64,000 nt of DNA from NCBI RefSeq assembly GCF_001274635.1, contig NZ_LBGV01000001.1, positions 1,116,001-1,180,000 of the forward strand, written 5' to 3'. The translations under genes and the position numbers were made by a program. The DNA comes from Persicobacter sp. CCB-QB2 (GTDB lineage Bacteria; Bacteroidota; Bacteroidia; Cytophagales; Cyclobacteriaceae). Shown piece by piece: positions 10,624 to 18,129 of the stretch. Each line of letters starts with the position of its first letter. Within the stretch, counting starts at the first letter, position 1. The notes below the pieces were generated by a model. The model was given only the letters and a program-made list of their open reading frames with translations. It did not search any database and was not told the origin of the DNA.

Positions 10624-12225
10624 ATGCTTTTTAAGAATACACTTTTAACCATTGGTTTAACGATAACCGCAGCCACTTTTGCTAATGCTCAAAATTGGCA
10701 GCAGGGCCCGCTGAATGAGGAAATAAATTCCATAGTAGATGAGCGTGCGCCGGTACTGTCGCCGGATGGGCAGATTTTATATTTTGTGCGCGCTTCTCAT
10801 CCGGAGAATGCAGGTGGGAAGAAAGATAAGGGTGATATCTGGCAGTCGGAGCGCATGGCGAACGGCAGCTGGACAGCTCCTGTTTTGTTGAAAGGCCGGG
10901 TGAATAATGAGCAACGCAATGAGATTCTGGGCCTGAGTGCAGACGGAAAAACCATGTTTGTAAATGATGCCTATCGTCAGGATGGGCGCACGGGAATTTC
11001 AGTGAGTCAGTTGGAAGGTGGAGCCTGGTCGGCGCCAAGAGCCCTGGAATTGCCCTATTTCAAAAATGCCTCCAAAGAAATTTCCGGTGCTCTAAGTGCT
11101 GATGGCAAGGTGATGTTCCTGTCGATTGAGTCTTTTAATAGTCGGGGAGCAGAGGATTTATATGTTTTGTTCAGGAAGGGCAATGGGAGTTATGGCGATC
11201 CGAAAAATTTGGGTTCTGTGATCAATTCCGCCTTTCAGGAAGTGTCTCCCTATTTAGCTCCTGATAATAAAACCCTGTATTTTGCTTCTAACGGACATGG
11301 GGGAGCGGGAAGTTTTGATCTTTTCCGTTCCGAGCGTTTGGATGATAGTTTCACCGCCTGGTCAAAGCCGGAGAATCTGGGTCCCGAAGTTAATACCAAG
11401 GGGAAAGAAACCTATTTCCGCATTATCAATGAAGGCAAGCAAGGACTGTATGTCTCCACTCAGGATTCGAATGGTTATGGCGATTTAAAGGTTTATACCT
11501 TCCCGGAGCCACAGGAAGTGGTGGCGCAGGCTGAAATTCAGGTGGAGGAAGCGACCATTACTACGGAAATTTCCGATAGCCTGAAAGTGTCAGCAGTGCC
11601 GGAGGTTAAGGAGGTACAGGGTCGAAGATATTTGCAGTTATGGGTGGTTGATGAAAATAGTAATGAATTAATCGCTGCTGAAGTGGAGGCGGTTTTGGAA
11701 GACAGCCTTGCGCAGATCATTATTCCTCATGGTCATGAATCTGTGCCACTGCCTCAGGGAAAGCGTTTGAAAGAATTCAGGATTAAGTCGGAAGGCTATT
11801 GGGGGATAGAACAAGCTGTGAATGAACTGGTGGAGGAAGCCGCCTCTGCCTACAGGTTTAAATTAAAACCTTTAGAGGTGGGGATGAACGTCCGTCTGGA
11901 TAATATCTTATTCCAAAGGGGAACGGCCATTATGCTGGAAGGTGGAGATGCGCAGCTGGATAAAATGTATGAGTTGCTAAGTGAGAATCCGAATATGGTG
12001 ATTGAAGTGGCTGGGCATACGGATAACCGTGGAAGCACGGATGCCAATCGTAAATTGTCCTTGCAAAGAGCGGAATCCATTAAAGCTTATCTGGTGGAGA
12101 AGGGCATAAAGAAAAAGCGTGTAGAGGCCAAAGGTTATGGATCAGCCAAGCCTGTAGCGGATAATAAGCGGGAAGAAACCAGAAAATTAAATAGAAGAGT
12201 TGAGTTTACCATTTTAGCCCAATAA
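10624..12225 (+). CDS. OmpA-family outer membrane protein with PD40-type beta-propeller repeats
   Basis: 533 residues from the ATG at 10624 (the frame is also open from a TTG at 10609). A signal peptide ends near FANAQ. Residues about 25-290 contain repeated blocks such as APVLSPDGQ.LYF, LSADGKTMF and LAPDNKTLYF, typical WD40-like/PD40 propeller blades. After a linker (about 300-410) the C-terminal OmpA-like domain has GHTDNRGS and RRVEF, which bind peptidoglycan. Such proteins link the outer membrane to the wall, and some (PorE-like) belong to type IX secretion; assignment to a specific complex is not possible here. A one-helix protein gene follows after one base. Confidence 0.9.
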   Translation: MLFKNTLLTIGLTITAATFANAQNWQQGPLNEEINSIVDERAPVLSPDGQILYFVRASHPENAGGKKDKGDIWQSERMANGSWTAPVLLKGRVNNEQRNEILGLSADGKTMFVNDAYRQDGRTGISVSQLEGGAWSAPRALELPYFKNASKEISGALSADGKVMFLSIESFNSRGAEDLYVLFRKGNGSYGDPKNLGSVINSAFQEVSPYLAPDNKTLYFASNGHGGAGSFDLFRSERLDDSFTAWSKPENLGPEVNTKGKETYFRIINEGKQGLYVSTQDSNGYGDLKVYTFPEPQEVVAQAEIQVEEATITTEISDSLKVSAVPEVKEVQGRRYLQLWVVDENSNELIAAEVEAVLEDSLAQIIIPHGHESVPLPQGKRLKEFRIKSEGYWGIEQAVNELVEEAASAYRFKLKPLEVGMNVRLDNILFQRGTAIMLEGGDAQLDKMYELLSENPNMVIEVAGHTDNRGSTDANRKLSLQRAESIKAYLVEKGIKKKRVEAKGYGSAKPVADNKREETRKLNRRVEFTILAQ

Positions 12226-12226
12226 G

Positions 12227-12415
12227 ATGAAACGCTCCAAAATCATTTTTATCGTCTTCGCCATTTTGTTTTTTGCGGCCTTGTTGTGGGTGAGCTATGA
12301 TATTTCCACCCGCACCACCTGGCCCGGCTCAAAGGGACAATTGAAAGAGCGAATAAAAGAACAATTACAGGAAGACGAAACGGACAGCAGCCAAACTGAA
12401 GATGGACAGAAGTAG
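12227..12415 (+). CDS. Small single-helix membrane protein
   Basis: 62 residues: MKRSK, one strong transmembrane helix (about 6-25), then a charged Glu/Gln/Lys-rich tail. The ATG lies one base after the OmpA-type stop, and its end overlaps the next gene by 14 bases, so all three are probably co-translated. No family recognised. Confidence 0.7.
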   Translation: MKRSKIIFIVFAILFFAALLWVSYDISTRTTWPGSKGQLKERIKEQLQEDETDSSQTEDGQK

Positions 12416-13082
12416 TAAGATTTTTTACCAATGGATGGAAGAGCATCTGTTGGTCCGGCCACAGACCTTGCCACTTTCGGAAGCCTTGTTACGCAAGTGG
12501 AAAAATTATGAAATGCTGGAGGAGCTTTTCCGGGAGATGGGAGGCGTTTCAGCGCGTATTTTTGTACCGAAGGAAATCACATTGTGGACGGCCAACAGAA
12601 AGGCATTGTTGATTGACACCCCTTTGGATTATAACAGATACCGTATGCAGACTTATCGCTCCAAATGGTATGGGGAAAAGATGCCGGAATTGGATGTAAA
12701 AGCATTTGCCAGGAATTGCCGCCAGAAGGAAAAGGAATGCCTGAAGTTAGGTTTAGGTCCTGAGCAGTGGACCAATAAGCTGGCAGAGCAATATTTTGGA
12801 AAAGCAGCCACTGGTGGGGACTTTTTTGGTAATGGTGCGCCTGCATGGAAATTACGGGCATGGACGGCATTACTGACGGATGTTGCTGCTCACGGGCATT
12901 TTTACAATCTGCAGCGGGTGAGTATTTACCAATCCGTGATGATGGATAAAAAGTTACAGCCTTTGGGAAGTATCCTGCTTTTGGGTAAAGAAGTGCATGC
13001 CGAGAAGATCGCCAAGCTGGTGAAAAGAGGCTGGGGAGAAAGCAATCCTGCTCCCGCATCGGATGATCTTTTTAAAATATAA
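12402..13082 (+). CDS. Conserved-looking hypothetical cytoplasmic protein
   Basis: 226 residues, no signal peptide or membrane segment. Trp/Lys/Arg-rich and probably alpha-helical, with a VDxPLDYNRYRMQT-like stretch around residue 70. I do not recognise the family. The start overlaps the small membrane protein by 14 bases, which supports translational coupling and a real gene. The TAA stop (13080-13082) is also the first three bases of an intergenic repeat element, so the C-terminus may have been set by insertion of that element. Coding on this strand is favoured over the opposite-strand frame because of the overlap chain and uniform codon use. Confidence 0.72.
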   Translation: MDRSSKIFYQWMEEHLLVRPQTLPLSEALLRKWKNYEMLEELFREMGGVSARIFVPKEITLWTANRKALLIDTPLDYNRYRMQTYRSKWYGEKMPELDVKAFARNCRQKEKECLKLGLGPEQWTNKLAEQYFGKAATGGDFFGNGAPAWKLRAWTALLTDVAAHGHFYNLQRVSIYQSVMMDKKLQPLGSILLLGKEVHAEKIAKLVKRGWGESNPAPASDDLFKI

Positions 13083-13302
13083 CCCGAATTATTCGCCGCT
13101 AGATTTAGTGATTCACTATAAGTGTTTTGTTAGCAGGATTTTACGGTTAACCCTATCGAATTTTCAATAGCTCAAATTTGGGTATGCTTGCTTTCTCCTC
13201 ATTCATCTGCTTCCTTGGGAAAAACTCGATATAGGAAACTATTCCTTCATTTTTCCCGCCTAGCAGCTAAACGAGGATTAAAGCATGAAAAATCCGGGAT
13301 AA
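13080..13302 (+). repeat. Intergenic inverted-repeat-ended element, copy A
   Basis: Starts TAACCCGAATTATTC and ends GAAAAATCCGGGATAA, imperfect inverted repeats. The conserved 3' half contains CTTGCTTTCTCCTCATTCAT (13188-13207) and CAGCTAAACGAGGATTAAAG (13264-13283). The first three bases are the stop codon of the upstream gene. It lies between convergent genes. Confidence 0.8.
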
Positions 13303-13310
13303 GGACATGA

Positions 13311-13347
13311 AAAAGCCGATTTCTACAGTTTGGAAATCGGCTTTTTT
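13311..13347. terminator. Bidirectional terminator between convergent genes
   Basis: Stem AAAAGCCGATTTC / GAAATCGGCTTTT with an 8-base loop and T6 on the plus side, A-run on the left. It serves the minus-strand deoxynucleoside kinase gene and, after repeat copy A, the plus-strand operon. Confidence 0.88.
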
Positions 13348-13368
13348 GTGCTGAAATGCAAGCTAACA

Positions 13369-13986
13369 TTAGGAGAATAGCCCATGAAACTCCACATCAA
13401 TGGCCTGGGTGATTTTGGCGAAATCCTCTGGCTTATTTTCATAATCCATCTCATTTACGTCAAAAATCAAAAGCTTGGAATCACTGTATTGACTAATCCA
13501 TTCCTCATAATTTTTATTCAGGCTTTCCAAATATTGAAGCGGGATGCTTTGCTCGTAATCCCTTCCTCTTTTCTGAATTTGCTTCACCAATTTGGAAATG
13601 TCTGCCTTCAGATATATCATTAAATCCGGTGGCTGAATAAAGCGTTTCATATGCTGGTAAACGGCCAGATAATTATCCCAGTCCCGCTGGTTCAAAACAC
13701 CTGAATCAAATAAATTCTTAGCGAAAATATTCACCCCCTCATCAATGGTTCTGTCCTGGACGGTCGTGCTGATTCTTTCCTTGATGTCAACGGCTTGCTT
13801 GAATCGGCTCTTCAAGAAGTACAATTCCAAATGGAAGGCCCATCGCTCCATATCATCATAAAAATCACTCAGATAGGGGTTGTCATCCACCGGTTCAAAT
13901 TCTGCCGTCCACCCGTAATGGTGGGCCAGTTTATTGCAAAGGGTGGTTTTGCCTGAGCCTATATTTCCTGCAACTGCAATATGCAT
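13369..13986 (-). CDS. Deoxynucleoside kinase family protein (copy with DRTIDEG motif)
   Basis: 205 residues. P-loop GNIGSGKTT at about 7-15, FEPVDDNPYL near 35-44, DR motif at about 98 and LID arginines in RGRDYE. The family phosphorylates deoxynucleosides (dA, dG, dC) in nucleotide salvage. Compared with the neighbour, the sequence after the DR motif is DRTIDEGVN instead of DRTIYEDAY: the Tyr is Asp and the acidic position moves. Substrate range may therefore differ. It is the downstream member of a tandem pair with a 13-base gap, so the two are probably one transcript. Confidence 0.88.
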   Translation of the reverse strand: MHIAVAGNIGSGKTTLCNKLAHHYGWTAEFEPVDDNPYLSDFYDDMERWAFHLELYFLKSRFKQAVDIKERISTTVQDRTIDEGVNIFAKNLFDSGVLNQRDWDNYLAVYQHMKRFIQPPDLMIYLKADISKLVKQIQKRGRDYEQSIPLQYLESLNKNYEEWISQYSDSKLLIFDVNEMDYENKPEDFAKITQAIDVEFHGLFS

Positions 13987-13999
13987 GGGTAAATAAATG

Positions 14000-14617
14000 T
14001 TAGGAGAATAAACCGTTTAGTTCTACATCAATTTTGTCCACTACCTGTGCAAAGTCTTCCACACGGTTTTCGTAATCCATTTCATTTACATCGATTACTA
14101 AAAGTCGGCCCGCATCATAATTGTCAATCCATGAATTGTAATAATTATTCAACGACTGCAAATAGTCTATGCGAATAGAGTTTTCGTAATCCCTGCCTCT
14201 TTTCGTAATCTGATCTACCAGCTTTGGAATATCCGCCTTCAAATAAATCAGCAGGTCAGGTGCCTGAATATAGCGTGTCATGGCCTGAAACAGATCCATA
14301 TAGTTGGCATAATCACGCTCATTTAAGTTTCCGCCTTCATGTAGGCTACGGGCGAAAATATAGGCGTCCTCATAGATGGTACGATCCTGAATAATGGATT
14401 TTCCGCCTTCGCGAATATCCAGAATCTGCTCATAACGCTTGCTTAAAAAATAGACCTGCAAGTGAAATGACCATTGGGACATATCCGCATAAAAATCACT
14501 CAAATACGGGTTGTCATCCACGGATTCAAATTGTGGAGTCCAGTGGTAGTGTTTTGCTAATTTTTTGGTCAGGGTGGTTTTGCCTGAACCTATATTTCCT
14601 GCTACTGCAATGTGCAT
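14000..14617 (-). CDS. Deoxynucleoside kinase (dAK/dGK-like)
   Basis: 205 residues, equal in length to its downstream paralogue and starting with the same MHIAVAGNIGSGKTTL. It has the standard DRTIYEDAYIF motif, the usual form for Bacteroidota and Firmicutes deoxynucleoside kinases, and RGRDYENS as the LID. Cytoplasmic salvage enzyme using ATP and a deoxynucleoside. The exact base preference cannot be read from sequence. It is the first gene of the two-gene operon. Upstream on the minus strand, TTATTTTGC at about 14660 is a near match to the -7 promoter motif. Confidence 0.9.
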   Translation of the reverse strand: MHIAVAGNIGSGKTTLTKKLAKHYHWTPQFESVDDNPYLSDFYADMSQWSFHLQVYFLSKRYEQILDIREGGKSIIQDRTIYEDAYIFARSLHEGGNLNERDYANYMDLFQAMTRYIQAPDLLIYLKADIPKLVDQITKRGRDYENSIRIDYLQSLNNYYNSWIDNYDAGRLLVIDVNEMDYENRVEDFAQVVDKIDVELNGLFS

Positions 14618-15058
14618 TATATACTCTCCCTTTTGAAATTCTTAATTTTTCGGACGGCAAAATAACGCAATAGAATGCGAATAAAAAAGGTTGATTATTT
14701 GACCATTTTTCTTATCTGAATATATCTGCCTTAAATCCTTCTTCTTCTGTTTGAAGAAAATAGGAGGGAACCGAAAATTTTTCCAATGCCTTTTCTCCCA
14801 AAAAAATGACAGCACATAAATTTCTCCTTCAGGATCTGGTTTAAACCAAATGATTCACCCTCAGATTCAATCCCTCTAGTTAAGAGAGCTTGTCCTCAGG
14901 CTGTTGTTTCTGGTTTAAAAAATGGTCCAAATCTGGTTAATCGTGCTTTCCTCTCCTTTTTTGGAAAATACCCGAAACAGGAAACTATTCCTTTATTTTC
15001 CTTCCTTGTAGCTGAACGAGTCATCAAGCATGCCTATTTCGGCTTTAAATGCAAAAAA
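14618..15058. other. Intergenic region holding a diverged repeat copy
   Basis: Contains repeat copy E in its right part (about 14925-15047). The left part is AT-rich without a clear feature, apart from a possible promoter for the kinase pair. A further stretch around 14740-14800 has weak resemblance to the repeat but is too degraded to call. Confidence 0.4.
14925..15047 (+). repeat. Intergenic repeat element, copy E (diverged)
   Basis: Matches the conserved 3' half of the family in order: GTCCAAATCTGG, GTGCTTTC, GGAAACTATTCC, CTTGTAGCTGAACGAG, AAGCATGCCTATTTCGGC. The 5' end is not clear and the boundary is approximate. It ends 12 bases from the end of the minus-strand TPR gene. Confidence 0.55.
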
Positions 15059-15391
15059 CTATTCTTCGTCGTACTCTTCAAACAGAAAATTCTGATAGGC
15101 ATTTTGCAGTTCCCTAAGCGCAAAGTCATCCCCTTGATTTTTGGCCAGTGCAATACCTTCTTCATAAGTGGATTTCGCCTCTTCCAGCAGTTCCAGTTCT
15201 ATATACAATTTTGCTGCATGATAATAGGTAGGTAGGTAATTTTTGTGATTTTTTAATAAGTGTTCAAAGTGATTTTTAGCCTTTTGCAGGTCGGATTTCG
15301 TATACTCTAAGGCAATTGAATACCAGATAAACGGATCACTTGGATCCTCCTCTTTGAAGGCGATTAATTGCGCTAACCGATCGAAACTCAT
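15059..15391 (-). CDS. Small TPR-repeat protein
   Basis: 110 residues, cytoplasmic. About two to three tetratricopeptide helix pairs, for example PFIWYSIALEY...AKNHFEHLL and PTYYHAAKLYIE...AKSTYEEGIALA. Such proteins act as protein-protein adaptors. The C-terminus ends acidic (FEEYDEE). No operon partner is visible: the upstream neighbour is divergent etfB, and the downstream side is repeat copy E. Role unknown. Confidence 0.82.
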   Translation of the reverse strand: MSFDRLAQLIAFKEEDPSDPFIWYSIALEYTKSDLQKAKNHFEHLLKNHKNYLPTYYHAAKLYIELELLEEAKSTYEEGIALAKNQGDDFALRELQNAYQNFLFEEYDEE

Positions 15392-15598
15392 ATCTGAAAA
15401 TTAGTTTTATTTAAAATTTTTTTAATAAATTAAAGTAAATGAGCTTGCGTGGATAAATTTGAGCTTAAAAAACGAGTGATTTTTTTTATCTTCCTATTCG
15501 TCATTTCGTTTCCTAAGGTGAGAATTTTGACGTACGCTTCCTTTTATTGAAACAATCAAAATCTCAAATAAACTTTAACCCATTAATCACCCGATTTT

Positions 15599-16333
15599 AT
15601 GAAAATCCTTGTATGTATTACCCACGTCCCAGATACGACGTCAAAGATTGCCTTTACTGACAATAATACCAAATTTGACAGCAGTGGAGTGCAGTATATC
15701 ATCGGACCTTATGATGATTACGCCCTGGCCAGAGCCGTGGAGTTGAAAGAAGCACATGGTGGCTCGGTGACCGTTTTGAACGTAGGAACGGCTGAATCTG
15801 AGCCGACCATTCGAAAAGCCCTGGCCATTGGTGCGGATGAGGCCATTCGGGTAAATGCCGAACCTACTGATTCTTTCTTTGTAGCCAGTCAAATTGCGGA
15901 GGTTGCCAAAGAAGGCTATGACCTGATTCTGATGGGAAGAGAATCCATTGATTTTAACAGCGGCGTAGTACACGCTTTGGTTGGAGAAATGCTGGGCATT
16001 GTGTCAGTTTCTCCTGTAATGCGTCTGGAAGTGGAAGGCAATACCGCCACCATGGATCGGGAGATTGAAGGAGGGAAGCAGACCATTCAGATTGATTTGC
16101 CTTTTGTGGCGGGTTGTCAGGAGCCGATAGCGGAATGGAAAATTCCTAATATGCGCGGTATTATGACCGCACGTACCAAGCCGCTGAACGTAGTGGAGCC
16201 TGTTGGTGGAGAAAAACAGGTGAAGCTGGTGGATTATGAATTACCAGCAGCAAAAGGCGCTGTGAAAATTGTGGCACAGGAAGAGGTGAATGAATTGGTG
16301 AAGATGCTACAAAATGAAGCCAAAGTATTATAA
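15599..16333 (+). CDS. etfB: Electron transfer flavoprotein beta subunit
   Basis: 244 residues, normal for EtfB. It opens MKILVCITHVPDTTSK and carries the AMP-binding region and the recognition-loop region with GREsIDF. With EtfA it forms a soluble FAD/AMP heterodimer that takes electrons from acyl-CoA dehydrogenases and passes them to the quinone pool through ETF dehydrogenase. etfA follows after 57 bases on the same strand. ATG start at 15599. The 207-base upstream region is AT-rich; no perfect TAnnTTTG was identified. Confidence 0.96.
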   Translation: MKILVCITHVPDTTSKIAFTDNNTKFDSSGVQYIIGPYDDYALARAVELKEAHGGSVTVLNVGTAESEPTIRKALAIGADEAIRVNAEPTDSFFVASQIAEVAKEGYDLILMGRESIDFNSGVVHALVGEMLGIVSVSPVMRLEVEGNTATMDREIEGGKQTIQIDLPFVAGCQEPIAEWKIPNMRGIMTARTKPLNVVEPVGGEKQVKLVDYELPAAKGAVKIVAQEEVNELVKMLQNEAKVL

Positions 16334-16390
16334 ACCCGCCTTTCAGAACAACAACCTAACAACCCAAACTTCAAATTAGAATCAATTATT

Positions 16391-17362
16391 ATGTCTGTAT
16401 TAGTATTTATAGAATCAGATAACGGAAATATAAAGAAAAGCTCATTGGAGGCCGTTTCCTTTGGTGCCGGAATTGCCAAGCAGGAAGGAAGCACGGTTAC
16501 CGCTTTAGTATTAGGGCTGGTGGAAGATTCCCAATTGGGCGCTTTAGGCATGGCGGGAGCGAGTAAAATCCTACATGCCAAGGAAGAAAGATTAAACACG
16601 CCGAGTATTATGGCTTATGCCTCTGCGATTTCGCAGGTGTTGGAGCAAACCGGTGCCACCACTTTGGTGTTGGCGCAATCGGCCTTAGCAACCCCCGCGG
16701 GCGCCAGAGCGGCGGTAAAAGCAGGCGCAGCCATCGTGTCCAATGTGATTGAATTGCCGGTGGTTGAAGGTGGGCAGTTCAAGGTGAAACGCGGAATTTT
16801 CACCGGAAAAGCTTTTGAAACCCTGAATGTAGAGGCGGATAAACGGGTATTGGTGGTGAAGAAAAATGCCGTAGAGTTGAAGGCCGATGGAGGAGAAGCC
16901 GTGGTAGAAGAGGTAGCAGTAAGCCTTTCTGATGGAGATTTTGTATTAAAAGTATTGGAAACTCACAAGCAGGAGGGGGATGTTTTACTTCCCGAAGCAG
17001 AAATTGTGGTTAGCGGTGGGCGAGGATTGAAAGGCCCGGAGAATTGGGGGATTATTGAGGATTTAGCCAGTAGTTTAGGAGCCGCTACAGGCTGTAGCAA
17101 GCCGGTATCCGACATGGATTGGCGTCCTCATCACGAACATGTTGGACAAACAGGAATAAAAGTAAGCCCTAATTTGTACATTGCTGTTGGTATTTCGGGT
17201 GCAATTCAGCATCTTGCAGGGGTAAACTCGTCAAAATGTATTGTAGTCATTAACAAGGATCCGGAAGCGCCATTTTTCAAAGCGGCAGATTACGGTATCG
17301 TTGGTGATGCATTTGAAGTACTCCCTAAGCTTACTGAAGCGATAAAGGCGGTCAAAAGCTAG
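16391..17362 (+). CDS. etfA: Electron transfer flavoprotein alpha subunit
   Basis: 323 residues. The N-terminal domain pairs with EtfB. The C-terminal FAD-binding domain (about 200-320) has GGRGLKGPENW, KPVSDMDW and GQTGIKVSPNLYIAVGISG, all standard for EtfA. It is the second gene of the etfBA operon. The next gene begins six bases after the TAG stop, so the bifunctional-nuclease gene is probably on the same transcript. Confidence 0.96.
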   Translation: MSVLVFIESDNGNIKKSSLEAVSFGAGIAKQEGSTVTALVLGLVEDSQLGALGMAGASKILHAKEERLNTPSIMAYASAISQVLEQTGATTLVLAQSALATPAGARAAVKAGAAIVSNVIELPVVEGGQFKVKRGIFTGKAFETLNVEADKRVLVVKKNAVELKADGGEAVVEEVAVSLSDGDFVLKVLETHKQEGDVLLPEAEIVVSGGRGLKGPENWGIIEDLASSLGAATGCSKPVSDMDWRPHHEHVGQTGIKVSPNLYIAVGISGAIQHLAGVNSSKCIVVINKDPEAPFFKAADYGIVGDAFEVLPKLTEAIKAVKS

Positions 17363-17368
17363 ATTATT

Positions 17369-18031
17369 TTGGATAAAATCAAACTCGACATCTTAGGTCT
17401 TTCCTCCAGCCAGTCCCAGTCAGGTTCTTTTGCCCTGGTTTTGGGAGAAGAAAGTGGTAACCGAAGGTTGCCCATCATTATTGGTATGTTTGAGGCGCAG
17501 GCCATAGCCATTGAAATTGAAAAAATTATTCCTAACCGTCCGATGACGCATGATTTGTTTAAATCAATCGGTTATGCGTTTAATTTTACGGTGGTGGAAA
17601 TTCTGATTTCTGATTTGCGGGAAGGGGTGTTTTACGCCAAGATTGTCTGCAATGATGGCTTGAAAAATATCGAGATTGATGCGCGTCCTTCGGATGCCAT
17701 AGCGATTGGCTTGCGATTTTCAGCCCCTATTTATACCTATGAGCGTATTTTAGGAGAAGCAGGAATTGTACTGACTGATGAAGAAGAGGACGAAGGTAAG
17801 CCCGCTGAAAAGGCGGAGGACCTGTCTTCTTTTGCACCGGCAGATAATCCTACCAGTAAAGCAGATCCGGTACCACCAAGCTCCGGAAGTGTTTCCAGAA
17901 GTAGCGGTGGTTCCTCCAAATTGAAAAATACTTCTTTAGCCAAGCTAAATGAAATGCTGGAGAAGGCCATTATGGATGAGGATTATGAAAAAGCTGCTGA
18001 AATTCGCGACGAGATTAATAAGCGACAATGA
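17369..18031 (+). CDS. Bifunctional nuclease family protein with C-terminal UVR motif
   Basis: 220 residues: a BFN (DUF151) domain at about 1-130 (GSFALVLGEESGNRRLPI, ARPSDAIAIGLR), an acidic and Ser/Pro-rich linker (about 135-185), and a UVR motif at the C-terminus (LNEMLEKAIMDEDYEKAAEI), the fold by which UvrB and UvrC interact. The predicted start is TTG at 17369 because MDKIKLDILGLSS begins there and no ATG fits. The function in bacteria is poorly established; a link to DNA repair is inferred only from the UVR motif. Co-transcribed with etfBA, with a strong terminator after it. Confidence 0.88.
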   Translation: MDKIKLDILGLSSSQSQSGSFALVLGEESGNRRLPIIIGMFEAQAIAIEIEKIIPNRPMTHDLFKSIGYAFNFTVVEILISDLREGVFYAKIVCNDGLKNIEIDARPSDAIAIGLRFSAPIYTYERILGEAGIVLTDEEEDEGKPAEKAEDLSSFAPADNPTSKADPVPPSSGSVSRSSGGSSKLKNTSLAKLNEMLEKAIMDEDYEKAAEIRDEINKRQ

Positions 18032-18054
18032 TTTTAATTAAAAAGTTCTTAGAA

Positions 18055-18085
18055 AAAGCCTACTATTCTGTAGTAGGCTTTTTTT
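18055..18085 (+). terminator. Terminator of the etfBA-BFN operon
   Basis: Stem AGCCTACTA / TAGTAGGCT with a 5-base loop, followed by T7. It lies 24 bases after the BFN stop. Confidence 0.9.
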
Positions 18086-18101
18086 GTGCCATAGAATAAA
18101 T

Positions 18102-18109
18102 TACCTTTG
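18102..18109 (+). promoter_or_regulatory. Candidate -7 box of nupC
   Basis: TACCTTTG matches TAnnTTTG, 20 bases before the ATG. The best upstream TTG (18084-18086) is only 15 bases away and lies in the T-run of the preceding terminator. Confidence 0.45.
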
Positions 18110-18129
18110 CCGAAAAATTATATTATTTG

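Noticed and set aside
12577..13059. 160-codon minus-strand frame opposite the unknown protein 12402-13082
   Set aside because: Both lack known domains, but the plus-strand gene is coupled to two upstream genes and has normal composition; the minus frame has many Ser/Pro/His and no signals.
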